Shown here: positions 29,201-41,255 of the stretch, piece after piece | Numbering within the stretch: position 1 is the stretch's first letter | Layout: every line of letters starts with the position of its first letter | From: Cardinalis cardinalis | Taxonomy: Eukaryota > Chordata > Aves > Passeriformes > Cardinalidae | Length of the DNA: 64,000 nucleotides | Assembly: GCA_014549065.1 (NCBI GenBank) | Contig: JACDOX010000018.1 | Coordinates: 4,622,172 to 4,686,171 of the forward strand | Direction of reading: 5' to 3' | The notes under the pieces: generated by a model | Seen by the model: only the letters and a program-made list of their open reading frames with translations | Told to the model about the DNA's origin: nothing | Database searches by the model: none | Program-made: the position numbers and the translations under genes

Positions 29201-31968
29201 TTCTCAGAACATAACCAAGAAGCCTGCAAAACAAAGCTGCCGCTGAACCTCTTNGGGAAAAACATGTTGGAATACTTTATCCTCCAGCTCAGACCAACAC
29301 TAAGAACAGCAAGCACCACGATCTTTATCACTAGCTGAAATACATGTGTCAGCAAAGTTTCAATTCCCTTATTTCTCTGTTGTGGATTGGTGTTTGCTTG
29401 GGTTATGTCAGATTTTTTTAATTATTCCATAATAACTTGCATTAGCAATATTAACAATANTGTTGCTGGAGCAGCTGGCACTTGCTATTATTTAACTTCC
29501 ACAGAGCAGCACCCTTGTATACAGTTTCAATGCTAGAATCCAATTCTATTTAACACTAATAGATATGTGTGCTTTTAGGACTACAAACACTTTCTTTGGC
29601 ATACTGCCTTATGATTTTGTGTTCCAAGGCAGAGTGACCAAACATATGCACTTTAAATAGATATACAGCTTTTTTTAAAAGTGCATTTCTCAGATAGCAA
29701 TTTATCAGCAAAATAGAAACCCATCTATCAGTTTAACTGCTGCCTTTTAAACAATGAGGAAGGAAGAGGAGATTTAAGCCCAGTTAGCAGAAGTATAAAA
29801 AAGTTACTACAGCACTTGCTGCATTGTTCTTTGTGTTCTATAGAAAGTCTGTGAAATGTAAAAGTGTAGCCAGGTCTCAGCAGAACTTTACCAGCATGGA
29901 GGTTAGCCACATTAAGTAGGAACTGAACATACTAAACATGTTTCCTAGGATGTTTGCCATGAAAAGGCAAGAGTCAGTTTGTTTGGGAGGGAGAACAGCA
30001 TGCATTTTGATATGATAAGGGGACTCATTTAGAAGGCAAGTATATTGGGGAACAATCTATGAAAGTAAAATTATTTAAGTGAGGACACACCTAGAAAATG
30101 TAACAGTTTGAGCCAATTATTTTTTATGGATGCTGCCTGTGGGGCTGAAAGAGATAGCGCCTTTCCTAAGACAAAATTTCATCATTTGCACATCAAATTG
30201 GGAACCTAACAACCCTTTCACAGGTCATGAACTGCGTGTTAGAGCAAACTAATTTGAGTTTAATGAGAGGCAGAATCTCTCCAGCTGAACAATTTCTCAT
30301 TTCCCACGCAGCTCATCAAAACACATATCCAAATGCCCTTGATGCCCTGACACTTGTACTGCATGCATTAGCACACCCACATACACAAGATTTTCAGCAT
30401 AAACTAAGCCAATAAAGTGATCATAAAAACATAATAAATGAACTTTCCAAAGGTGACAACACTAGAGTAATATCTAAACATCTTCAATACCACCTTACCC
30501 TGTCTCTTTTCCAATCAATACACAGTTAATCTACTGTCTCCTGGGCACTCTTCAGCTGCTAAGCGCTATCATGCCAGTGCATAACTTACTTATGTGCCCA
30601 GTTGTTAATTTGTCAGTTTTCAGCAATGAGCATATGTGAAGTACACAGCAGTGCAGCAAAGAGATCAGTGACTAAGAGCAAATTGGGATGGTTTAAGGGA
30701 AGCATCAGCAGAGGAAAATTCCACTGCTTTGCAAGCAATCACACAGCTCTCAAGAGCAGTAGTACTCATCGGGGAGGAAATGCTTCACTTTCCCCCTCCC
30801 CTAGAGTGCTGAATTTCTCATGTGTGGTTACCCTCAATATGCTTATCCCGACCANCATCGAGCAGGTGCTTCACACAGCTCAGCAGGAACAGATTCCGCT
30901 GGCGAAGGAGAAGTGCCCCCGGCGCTTGTGGCAGTAGCCAATCACCAACAGACAAATAGTTTTTCAAATGGATGGCTGCTCTTCACGCAACCCACCGTGC
31001 TCTGGGTGGTGAACTGCGCACCGAGCACAGCCGAGGAGTTCCCCGCGGAGCGAGGGTTCTGCGTCCCCGGCTCAGGTTCACCTGCCGCCCCCTGTGCCAG
31101 GCACTGACAGCACCAGGGNGAGCAGGCCAGCACCATGAACACCATCCTGCAGAGCCCAGCTCCTCCGGGCCATCAGCCCCACAGACANGGGGGAGACACA
31201 CAGCTTCTCCTGAGGGATTTACTTTCCCTTTACTCACATCCACCGAGAAGAGGGGCCTGGAGTGGGCGAACTCAACTCGGTAGAGCTCCCGTTCCACCAG
31301 AAGGGCTCGGGATGAGCCGCAGCCAGTGTCAGNGTGTTGGGTCAGCGTCACTACGGTCAGTCGGGATCCGCAGACGCNGGCCGCCGGTGACAGCAGCGCG
31401 CCGACAGCCAGGGAACAAACCCGGAGGCTACGCACGCTCCTTCCCGCGTGGAGCGGCCACAGCGCGGCGAGGGCAGCGCGATGGCGCTTTCCAAAGTCAT
31501 CTCTGCCTTGACCTGCACGGCTTGGCACCCCATGCTGCTGGAAGTACGGCCGGTGAGCTGCCTTTCTGCGGCGGGAGGGTCACCGGAGCGCTGTCCCCGG
31601 CAGCACGGCCGCTGCGGCCGGGCGCACCTTCCCGCAGGACACCGCTCCTGCCGCACAGGAGGCTGCGGGCCGCGCGTCCCTCCTCAGTGTCCTTCTGTCC
31701 CCAACGCCAGGAAAGGCGCTGGTGAGGGGAGGGGANCCAGGAGCACTGGCGGAGACGGTCGGGCTCTGCGGCGAGGGGCTCCCCATGCCCGGGGCTCGGC
31801 CTACCGGGCGCTGCCGCCCGCCCGCCGCCGCGGCTCGNTGCTGCTCCGGCGGCACGGAGGGGCGCGGCCGGTGCCCGGCCCTCCGCCGCCCCCCGCCCCT
31901 CCCGGCACCTGCCGGGGCTGACACCGGCGCTGAGGCGCGGGCGGTGCCGCGGCCCCGGCGCGACTCAC

Positions 31969-32239
31969 CGTAGATCATGGCCAGGCCGGTCTCGTGAAGA
32001 AAGCGGACGCGCCGGTGCTTGAAGAGCCAGATGGTGAGGATGGTGAGGGTGAGGAGCAGGATGAAGGTGAGCAGGCTCACGCTGTCCTGCCGGTGGCTCT
32101 CCTCCGCCTCCTTCTCGGTGGCGAGCTCCTCCATGGCGCTGCTGCTGCCGCCGCCGCTCCGCTCCGCCGCTCGCAGCCCCCCGGCCACCAGCAGGAGCAG
32201 TGGGAGCAGCGGGAGCCGGCGGCGCAGGGGCCCGGCCAT
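31969..32239 (-). CDS. SLC9A7: SLC9A7 coding exon 1 (sodium/hydrogen exchanger 7, N-terminus)
   Basis: This exon encodes the first 90 residues plus one base of codon 91 of NHE7, a monovalent cation/proton exchanger of the trans-Golgi network and recycling vesicles that exchanges luminal H+ for K+ or Na+. Residues 9-21 are a leucine-rich hydrophobic segment (signal-anchor-like), about 35-50 an acidic linker (AMEELATEKEAEESHRQDSV), about 53-74 a membrane helix (LLTFILLLTLTILTIWLF), followed by basic KHRRVRF and then LHETGLAMIYG. The linker-to-end block is essentially that of vertebrate NHE7. NHE6 (SLC9A6) and NHE9 are similar, but this linker and the linkage to RP2 favour SLC9A7. The start is the ATG at 32,239 in a strong Kozak context (GCCATGG). 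The frame stays open upstream to 32,656, so a longer N-terminus cannot be excluded from sequence alone. The exon ends at TAC G|GTGAGT, a consensus donor in phase 1. The remaining exons lie left of the window. Confidence 0.95.
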
Positions 32240-32420
32240 GGCTGCGGGAGCCGGGGTGCCGCGGGGCTCTGTCCCCGCCCGCGGCGGCGGCCCTCGGGCA
32301 CTGCCCACCGCCCGCCCGGCCGGCGGGGGAGGGAGCGGGGAAGGGAAAGAAGGAGGGCGGGAGGGAGCGGCCCCGGCGCGCAGGAGCCCGCCCGCCGCCG
32401 CCTCCCCCGGCCCCTTAAAG
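32240..32420 (-). promoter_or_regulatory. SLC9A7: presumed SLC9A7 5'UTR and core promoter
   Basis: Upstream of the start codon on the minus strand is GC-rich sequence with a TATA-like CTTTAAGG word at 32,413-32,420, about 175 bases before the ATG. If used, transcription would begin near 32,385, giving a 5'UTR of about 145 bases. CpG-island promoters often lack a functional TATA box and start at several sites, so the exact start is uncertain. Confidence 0.4.
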
Positions 32421-32767
32421 GCGCAGCCCCGCCGGGCGGCGAGCGCTGCTCTGCCGTGCGGACGCGGTGCCGCTGCTGCCGCCGTGCTCGGCCCGGCCCG
32501 GCCAGCCCCGCCCGGCCGAGGTGTCGGGGTCGGCGAGGTTTCCCCTGCCCCCGCGGGGCTGGCTCTGCTCNGGAGCTCCAGCAGCCGCCCCCGTGCTGCG
32601 GGCAGAGCGGCGGTACCGGTGCCGCGGTGCAGAGCGAACCTGTGAGCGGCTCTCACACCGGGGCCGTGCTGGAAATCATCACCCCAGAGCCTGCCCTGCC
32701 CATGGCCCGGCTCGGACTGGGCCCGGAGAGCACGGCCCCGTGAGATCTGGCAGGGAATAAGCGCTCT

Positions 32768-32798
32768 CTTTCTTTTTTTTTTTTTTTTTTTTCTTTTA
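32768..32798. repeat. poly-T tract
   Basis: A T-rich run including about 20 consecutive T residues sits at the upstream edge of the SLC9A7 CpG island. It is probably a slippage-prone homopolymer, or the A-tail of a lost element on the opposite strand. No element body was recognised beside it. Confidence 0.8.
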
Positions 32799-35700
32799 AT
32801 ACTACGTAGGAAAACTTATTAAATGTGAGTTGCTGACTTGGAGGTTTTCATCCAGGTACATCCAACTGGACATTTGCTTCTAGGAAACAAGACAATTGTA
32901 GGAAATTAATAGAGAGCTAGTCAGCAATTTTCATTTGATTTTTTTTTTCTGAAAAGAAAAACAGCATATGCTTACTGTTTGAAAATCATCTCGAGTTAGG
33001 GAGATGAAGGAAAGAAAAGTCATTTTTGCAAGCAAAATCAGCACTTTCTCCTTTAGCTATTTTTCCCTTTTTCTTAAATGAGTCATAATCCCTTTAAAAG
33101 ATGAAACAGATGAAACATTGAGCAGTGAAATTGTTTGGGTTTAAAGAAATACAAACAGCTGTAAAACTATGTTTGTGTTTTCTTTTGGGGTTCTGTTGGT
33201 TGGTTGGTTTTGGTTTTTTGTTTTACCACCTTTGGCAGGAGAGTGCTCTNCCTTTTTTCTACCAGAGGAATAACCCCCAGCTTCCAGTGGCGGTGTAGGC
33301 AGCGCTGACATTTCTGCTCCTGGGGCCTTTCTCCCAGAGCTATTTTCAATCACAACATCTAACACATATTTTTAGACATTATTTTGCATAAAAAGAAAGC
33401 ACAATAACTTGGGTAACATTTTTAATTAGTTGCATGCCAGATCTTATCTCCTTTAGTGTTGTGCTCTTTCTTAACATTGTTGCCATGTTTCTGAGGATAT
33501 TTATTGGGACACTATAGTCACAAGGAACTTTTATCTCCTGCTAATGCATCTGGAATTGTCTTTGTGTTATATGCTATTTTTTAGAAATTCCCTTTTATAA
33601 ATATTTCAGGATGACAGCTATGAAAATCTACACTTCTATTTATATCTAGTCCTTTTAAATGCAGTATTTATGCAAAATCTCCTTAACAATTTTAAAACTT
33701 CAGTGCAATTAGGTGCAATTATATTTAAATATTTGATTGTGCAGGGCTGAAAGCTTACTTTGATNGTGCCATCATTTGTAAACCTCTTAGAGATGAAAAG
33801 AAGTAATTTGCCTTGAAGACCTAGCTCTTAAACCTATGTGAACCATTAAATATTACTGCCTCAAGGCTGACTTACGTTAAATCTCATTTTCAAAATTAAC
33901 ATTTCTGGTATAATGAGAGCATTATACCACTGAATCTTTACTGTGTATCTTTAGGATACACAATCTACATACAATGTAACATATATCTTTAAGATACAAC
34001 AACAACAGGCCTCCTAGCAGACTAGAGTTATGCACTACAGTGCTAAGCATGTGTAATGCTAATAAAGTTGTGAAATAAAAAACTGGATAGCAGTAACAGG
34101 GTCTCCTCCATGGGTTTGGCTTTTATGCGCTGTATAGTGCTGGGCAGAGTCTGTCACTACATGATGGCTCTTTTTAAGGAGACAATTTCCATGTATATTG
34201 TAATTTTATCCCCCTCTCAGCTAAGCTGCAGTCAGGGTCTTAAGTTACTTCCTGACAAGTCTTCCACCAGTAACCTGTGTTTTATCCTTCTACAGTTCAC
34301 TACATACTATGCCTCTTGCTCTCCATGCAATAATGAGAAATATCCAGGCATATTGTTTTAGTGCTTAAGGATAATGGACAAACTTTTCTTTTCTTTTTTT
34401 TCTTTTTTCAGCTGAACTCTGTTGTTTATGGAGGAAAGCATTCGTCCATTGTTTTATGTGTCAGTGCTACCCTCAGCTCANGCCTTGGGACTCCCACATT
34501 CACATTTACCAGGCTTTTTCACTGCTATCCTACCCCTGTAGCCTTGTCCAGGTATCACCTTGTCCTAGGAATCTTTTTTCAATTATTTTTATCAAATTAA
34601 AAATATAGTGTTCACTACCGTTGTGTGCAAAAGTGAGTACAGCTTATTCTCTCTCTGGACTGTGTGGGTGTAACTAAATCCTGTATGCAAAAATGNTGAT
34701 GGGAGCATGATTGTTTCTGTCTGTGCAGAGCATCAAAGTTTAATAGTGGTGTAATTGACTTCTCTTCAACTCNGTGTTCCACCTAATAAGTTGTTGCCAG
34801 GGAACTTGATATGCAGAGCATATTTGATTTGTACAGGCCATAACTTGCTGTCTCTTTACACTCATGGAATGATATCATGGTGCATAAATACTTAAACTGA
34901 TTCAAACAACATCATCTAGAGTGTATGCTATCAACTAAGGAAAAAAAGTATCAGGTTGNGCTTCTTTATCCATCTTTGTAAACCAGGCTGCATCCTCGTC
35001 AGAGGCTTGTGTTGACACAGCTCAGCTCCTCACAGTGGTGTAACTCCCATGTCTCCATGCTCTTTTCAGTCCATTAAGAACATCAGTAATCTCGCCTCAA
35101 GGGGTAGCTCCACCACTGTAATAGGCCTGCAGTTACAGTTTTTGTTCCAGACTGTTTTTGACAGGTCTCCACCTGCCTTCCCAGTCTGTTTTGCACTAAA
35201 ACTTCATGTACTCCACAGGTGGCACCTCTGCCTGACAGTCACCACATATGTTGCAGAAGTCAGCCTGCCTGCTTAGCAAAACTGTCATTTGATTCTATTC
35301 CTGCTTTCTATCNATTTGTTAATTTTGATCTGGAGTCAGGCAGAGGTCTTTGATGTGCTTGCTGTTTGAGAGGCCCATCTTGAGGCAGAAACAATGAGGT
35401 GTGTTCTAGGAGATGGAAGGCCAAGCGGATAACAACAGAGGTATAAAAAGCTTCAAACTAAACTATAAAATGGCAATNAAATAGGAGGAGGACAAAATAT
35501 AGCCATTCAACAGAGTTCAGCCATACNTGGATGGATGCAGGAGGATTTTTGTACTAAATGCTAATGAATATTTATATTTGTACATAGTTGGTAATTGACT
35601 TGCAGGATTGAGTCACAGGAGTCTGGCCAAAACACCACAGAGACCAANGTGGTTCAGCCTACCCTTTGCTTACCAGTTTTGTCTAATTAAAATTCTCATT

Positions 35701-38003
35701 CTGCCAGAAATACCATCAAAGAGTGCATTGAGCATTTTTATAGCTTTGTTTGTCAAGAAAGTAATTGTTATCACATGAACTGATACACACTTTGGGTTTA
35801 TTCTTATTCCCAGAGCTGAATAATGTCACGTAAGGCAAGTGCAAGGTCCTATTTTCAATTGCTCTCTCTCCAACTGTTGGTNGCAACATCATCCACTCCT
35901 TGTCAATCACACTGGAGAACTGGTGCTCTATTGAGACCTTTTCTGTATTATGCAAGTCTGTTGAGACTGGCCCTTTGTGCTGCTGGAAGCAGCAGTTTTG
36001 AGATTTTCACTGATCTAACATGCTGTTGTAGGACTGATTCTGGTAGAGAAAGGTCTCACTGTTGCTTGGCCTTATAAAAAATGGAAAATCAAACAAATCC
36101 TTATCTTAATACATGGCATGTTTGTGCAACTGCCTTTGCACGCTCACATTTTCTNGCACATTAATCCAGAATGGAGTAGCAAGTTGATTAGCTGTCAGGT
36201 CAGCCTTATGGAGCACCTGCCATGTCAGCCACACTCCTTTCTCCCCTTTTTTTCTCCTTTCTTCCCTTTTAAGCCAAACCCTCCCATCACTGTGCTTTAA
36301 AATGCCAACCCATTTTGAACCCATAGTTGACTTTTGGCACCAGTGGGATCATCTTGTGTCCGTGCAAGATATCCACATACCCCAGGATCCCATAAAACAT
36401 GCCCTATTGAGATTGAGGTTAAAGACAACTAAGTGTTCTGCAATTGAATTCTGAAGAACATGTCATGTTTTTACTGAAAAATTTCTTTTCAAATCTCCAG
36501 CTTGGAAGTGCTAACAATTGTGACACATTTCTCTGTTCGTACCAGTTCTGCAGAGGTGTCATATAGCTGAGAAAATGTCAGAACTGCCGTTTTCCATCAA
36601 TGCAAGTGCAGAAATCATAATTAGCCTTTCCAGTAGACAAAGTCTAGCTAGAGTAAAACCTGTTTGTGTTGTTTGCAAGACACAGTAGTCACTCATGGTG
36701 CAGCCACAACTCANAGCTTTTGAGTCATGATAAATTTTCAAGGTGTCTGAGAGGGATATGACTAGAAAATTTATCTATGTAAGAGTGCTCTGTCATCTTC
36801 CTTTTATCCAAACAGATTTATTTCCCCACCTAGCTGTATGTGATATCAGCAAGTGTCATTCTACTAGGGGCAAAGCAAGTTGTCTCTTTTTCCTCAGAAG
36901 AAGGCAGTTCATTACCCTTTGCAGGTGCACATCAGGGTTATGACTTTCAAAGTTGTAATCACTCAAAGAAGAAGCTAAACAATNATTCTTCTCATCACTC
37001 ATCACTTCCCACCATGCTCCCCATAAATATTAAAGCAAGTGAATATCAGAACTCAACAAGTGCCACAACTCAACCTGTGCCAGAAGAGTCTGAAAAAACA
37101 TTCTGGAAAAGAGTAAGTGAGCCTCAGTCGAGGCTTGTGATTTATGATTTAAACTTGTGCACAAAAGAAGGGGCTATGTGAGCATCATTTGAAACTGCAA
37201 ACATGCACATAGGTGCTCTATTAGTGACAGCTGTCAGCTGACCACTACCAGAAACAGTGTCTGCAAAAGGTTTTCCTGAATGCAGTTTAGAAGCGTAAAG
37301 ATGGAAAGATTGGGAAAAATGTGGGTACAGTATTGTGGCATTCAAATTTGTTGTAAAATATTTCTCTTCCATGCTTGCACAATTATACAAAACCTTATGA
37401 CAAAAAAAAAAACAAACCCAAAAACACCAAAANACCCCTCCAAAGCCCCCTGTTCTCTTCTTGATAGAGAAACAAAAAGTCAAAATTATGCATCATTAAA
37501 TCTTGACTATGTTCAATATGTATGCCTGTAGGCATTGCACAGGCTAGAAAATGCATCTTAGTCAGTAAAGTTATGCTAAGTATCCTTGTTTCATCTGAAT
37601 TAGGCAGTCCAGAGGTGTGGTGAGACATTGGACAGAAAAAGATTAGGTCTGTCCAGAGAAGTATGTCTGAAGGTGCTTATTTTTACTCTTGTTCTGGAAA
37701 CAAGTGATCAAACAGGAAACTTCTAGTTTCTCCTACAGGAAAACAAATTTTCCTAGAAATATGAGATCCTAAAACACCCATGGATAAATGACTNCCATCA
37801 TGCTGGACAACAGCTGCTCTGCAGTTTAGAAAGAAGCCTAGAGGTCTGAGGCCTAGAAGTAAGGAGGTATGGGCTCTAATNCTGCTGAAAGTGCTGAATT
37901 ATTAACAGTGTACTAATACAGTCAATTAATATAATCAAAGCAATTTTCTGCACACATTAGAAATGACTAAGGGAGAGAAAGAATGTCAGATAACTGGCCA
38001 GAA

Positions 38004-38330
38004 AGCATAGGATGGCCAAGGTTGGAAGAGATCCCTGCAGTCCATTTTGCCCAACCCNCATGCTTAAGTAGAGACACTAAGAGCATGTTGGCCAGGACAG
38101 GTCCATACAGCCTCTAAACAATTCCAAGGATGGAGATTCCACAACCTCTCTGGGCAACCTGTGCCAGTGGTCAGGCACTTTCAGAGTAAAAGCTGTTCTG
38201 ATGATCTGAGGATCTGATGAACCTTCACTGTTTCAGTTTTTGTCCATTCCCTCTGGTCCTGCTACTGAGCGTAGCCTGGCTCCACCTTCTTTACAATTTC
38301 CCTTCAGATATTTATAGACATTGATGAAAT
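38004..38330 (-). repeat. CR1 LINE 3' fragment
   Basis: The plus strand carries the reverse complement of a CR1 3' end: 'cataggatggccaaggttgg', then 'ccacaacctctctgggcaac', 'cctgtgccagtg', and 'ctggctccaccttctttaca' with 'atatttatagacattgat'. These are in the order expected for CR1 in minus orientation, with its 3' end on the left. It is 5'-truncated with no intact ORF. Confidence 0.9.
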
Positions 38331-39794
38331 TATAAATAGATGATAAAATGAGATAAGATTATCAATTATCAATTATGAGATTGTGAATTTAATATCTATT
38401 TTGGCAACAACATTCATCTCTAGAGTTTTCCATACTGGCAAAAGTCTGAGAGTGGTGTTTCAAAGCCAAACTTAAATTGTCAATTTGCATTACTGTGGAA
38501 ACTATAAACTTTATTTATGATTGACCAATACCAGCTCATTTTGAGTTCCGCATAATTTGGGAAAACCCTGAGTCAGGGAAGCAGAAGTGGCTGCCGAGCT
38601 GGAAGATGAAGATTAGACATAAGTCCAAAACAAGACCAGGTGATGCCAGTACTGAGAGCTGGTTGTTCCTTTCCAAGAATAACCAAATTTGGGCTGGTCA
38701 GGCAGTGCTGTTGGGCAAGTTTTAGCTTCTGGTGGGGTCTGGCTAATACCAATGGGAAGCACTAAAGGGAAACATGCTGGCTCCAACAGTNGAACCCTCA
38801 CACCACAGATCTGCGTCTGTTGGAAAAATTATGATAATAGGTCTGGGCCAAGTTGTGACAGAATGAGACATCTAACANCTCCCATGGACATGGAGCTTTC
38901 ATGCGGATGATGCAGATAGGGGTGTTCTTTGTTAGCTTGATTGCTAGGCTGCTGGCCAAAGGCAAAGAGGAAAAAGATATAAAAGACTGAAATCAAAAGA
39001 CAGAGAATAGTTGTCAGCTGCTTCAAGGTGCAATCAATATAATTGCAGGCTGTAACCCCAAGATAGGAAATATCCAAGACAGATGCNTTGGTGGAATCAG
39101 CATCACAATAGTCAGGTCAGACATAATTGGTATTGAAGGAAGAGATGCCACCTACAGTATTGTAAGGAAGGATTTGATGTTGTACTGAACTGTCTTTACC
39201 TGNTTATTCCTTATTTTAGTAAATAGTAAATAGAGTAGTTCAGAAGAAGGTTTTTCATGTTAATATTATTTACATATTCCCAGTTCCTCATGCTTCCCCT
39301 ATTGNGTGCTAGTCGGGATAAATTCCAGGTTTGGGCAGTAGAGTAGGTGGGGTGATCTATTGTGGCNTAGTTACTACCTGAATACAAAGCTGGGACATCT
39401 AGAGGCCACAGCAGCGTCTGCAGATACTGTGAGTACAAATACATCTACTAGATGTGGGTATTAGAGCATTTTCCAAAAGCAGCTTAGATAATAAGTACAT
39501 CTCATGACCTCTAGTGGTATTAAGCCCGAGGCACTGTCAAAGTCACACGTAGCAGTTTCATGCTGCTGGGGAAAAGCCAAGGTCACAGAGGAACTACCAC
39601 ATGTGTGACAGCTCTGTGCTGCTGTACCCCACATTACTGCCAGGTTTATGCCAGCCCCAGTTTTGGTCCATTGCCAGGGTAAGAATGAGAAAAGTTTTTA
39701 ATTCAGCAAAAATTCCAAACACGCAGCAGAGCGAATGTTTTGCAGCAATGTTTTCACTGTCAACTAATAACACATTGTCATTAATCTTTCCTGG

Positions 39795-40396
39795 TGTCAT
39801 GGTTTAACCCCAGCCAGCAGCTCAGCCTGACCCAGCCACTTGCTCAATCCTTCCACAGTGGGATGGAGAAGAGAATCAAAAGGGTAAAAGTGGAAAAACT
39901 CTTGAGTTGAAATAAAGACAGTTTAATAGGGAAAGCAAAGGCTACGCAAAACAAAACAAGAAGTTAATTCACTACTTCCCATGGAGAGACAGATGTCCAG
40001 TCATCTCCAGGGAAATTCGGCTTCATCACACATAACATCACACATAACATCACACGTAATTGGGAGAACAAATGCCACCACTCTGAATGTCCCTCCCTCT
40101 TTTTTTAGTTCTGCCCAGCTTTACATCCCAGGCATGAAACCATATGGTGTGGCACATCCCTGTGGCCAGCTGGGGTCAGCTGTCCCAGCTGTGACCTCTC
40201 CCAACTCCCTGTGCACCCCCAGCCTCCTCCCTGGTGGGGCGAGGAGCAGAAAAGGCCTTGANTCTGTCCAAGCNCTGAGNAGCAATAAGGAAAATATCCC
40301 TGTGCTATCAACACTGTTCCCAGCACAAATGCAAAACACAGCCTCACACGAGCTACCATAAAGAAAATTAACTCTATCCTGGCCAAAACCAGCCCA
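39795..40396 (-). mobile_element. solo LTR of an avian ERVL-like element (602 bp)
   Basis: The block starts 'tgtcatggtttaaccccagc' and ends 'ggccaaaaccagccca', the two ends of a very common bird LTR. In sense (minus) orientation it would begin TGGGCTGGTTTTGGCC and contain a degenerate TATA region (GATGTAAAGCTGGG) and an ATTAAA polyadenylation signal before ACTGTCTTT, in the right order. The flanking 5-mers are CCTGG (39,790-39,794) and CCTGC (40,397-40,401): a 5-bp duplication with one mismatch, which fits ERVL integration. No internal viral genes adjoin it. It carries a local triplication of a 12-bp unit at 40,024-40,059. Confidence 0.88.
40024..40059. repeat. three tandem copies of a 12-bp unit inside the LTR
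   Basis: The unit 'catcacacataa' occurs twice and is followed by a third copy with one change (catcacacgtaa). I recall related LTRs having one copy at this place, so this looks like a local expansion after or during amplification. Confidence 0.8.
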
Positions 40397-40401
40397 CCTG
40401 C

Positions 40402-41249
40402 TATTATCTTAATGTAGAGAAATAAGGAATGTGGAAGCAACAGTGCAAGAAGGAATGACAATGAGAAGCAGAAGGTAAAATTGGCAGTGCTTTCTCTGCA
40501 GTGACTCAGAAAGTCAAAGAGGAGTAAAGATTTCTGTTAATATCAGCAGAATAATAGTGTTCTGATTCCCTGTTTCTGTGGGTTCTGTTTCATTGAAGAG
40601 GTGCAGCTGTCATTGCTGACATCCTCTCAGAGGGTCTGGAACCCCCACAGCCTGGAAAAGAGGCTAGAAATGATCTGCTGCTGCTGCTGCTGCTGCTGCC
40701 TGGGATATCAACTTTGGCAGCAGGGAAAGACAGGACCAGGTGTGCCAGAAAGAAGCTGTTGACCTGAAGATGAGGTGGAAATGGCAACAAGCGTGGCAAC
40801 AGAAGACACTGAACACTGAACACCTAATCAGCTGTGTGGTGAGGAAGCCAGGCTTTCCCACAGGACTGGTTGGGGAAGCCATCTCTCATAAGCTGCTGAT
40901 GCAGCCTCTGGGTGCTGAAACAGGAGGTTGCTGGACACCTTGAGACAGGCAAGTTAGGTTCTTTAAAGCTATAGAGCCTGTTCCTATGGTTNCCCTTCTC
41001 AAACATCATATTCTGTGGCCCCTGAGACACGCAGAGTGTGCAGCGAGTCAGTCCCCAGCAGCCCATCCAACAAAATTATTTCAGTGCTCTGCTACAACTG
41101 AGAGAGATGCACTCACATTTTGATGAAGTTCTCATTATGGAAGGCATGTTTTGTTTCATTTTCTCTTAAATTTGGTTTCACTCACATTCTGGTTTGGAGG
41201 TTTCCTCTAGTGCATTTCTTTTACATTCATGGTGCCAGGCTATTTTGAT
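40402..41249. other. intergenic sequence between two solo LTRs
   Basis: About 850 bp separates two oppositely oriented LTRs. It is unusually GC-moderate and contains a pure (CTG)8 tract. No ORF resembles a retroviral gag, pol or env product, so the two LTRs are not the ends of one provirus, which also follows from their different families and orientations. I do not recognise the sequence. It may be an unlisted repeat. Confidence 0.5.
40675..40698. repeat. (CTG)8 trinucleotide repeat
   Basis: There are eight uninterrupted CTG units (CAG on the other strand). The tract is not in any coding exon I can support, so it is annotated as a microsatellite. Confidence 0.95.
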
Positions 41250-41255
41250 GTTTTC

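Larger units (their letters stand above)
1..31968 (-). other. SLC9A7: SLC9A7 intron 1 (proximal part, runs off the left edge)
   Basis: This is the stretch 3' of the SLC9A7 exon 1 donor on the minus strand. I compared minus-strand translations with what is expected of NHE7 exon 2 (second membrane segment, then the luminal loop and the helix that follows) and found no match, so the whole stretch is read as intron 1. The mammalian gene also has a long first intron. Contents: CR1 fragments at about 3.3, 4.2 and 5.5-6.1 kb; a solo LTR at 18,538-18,937; a TG microsatellite near 23.22 kb; a hairpin-forming inverted repeat at 14,301-14,379; and a poly-A/poly-T pair near 12.26 kb. Otherwise 6.1-18.5 kb and 18.95-31.0 kb are AT-rich sequence with only short chance reading frames. 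Regulatory elements may be present but cannot be seen without comparison to other species. Confidence 0.8.
31010..32750. promoter_or_regulatory. SLC9A7: CpG island over the SLC9A7 promoter and exon 1
   Basis: Base composition changes sharply from AT-rich to very GC- and CpG-rich near 31.0 kb and back near 32.75 kb. The island covers the start of intron 1, coding exon 1, the presumed 5'UTR and the upstream promoter. Several GC-box-like GGGCGG/CCGCCC words are present. Long open frames on both strands here (up to 358 codons) reflect scarcity of A/T-rich stop codons, not extra genes. The edges were judged by eye. Confidence 0.85.
32751..39789. other. intergenic region between divergent SLC9A7 and RP2, left part
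   Basis: This is AT-rich sequence with no recognisable exon on either strand. It opens with a T-rich tract just outside the SLC9A7 CpG island and contains a TTGG-type simple repeat near 33.20 kb and one CR1 fragment at about 38.0-38.3 kb. All open frames are short and match no family I know. Distal enhancers of either gene could lie here but are not identifiable from one sequence. Confidence 0.7.

Noticed and set aside
31135..32743. Several long open frames on both strands around the SLC9A7 start
   Set aside because: They are produced by CpG-island GC richness. Only the minus-strand frame from 32,239 to 31,969 shows homology, and it stops being coding at the GTGAGT donor.
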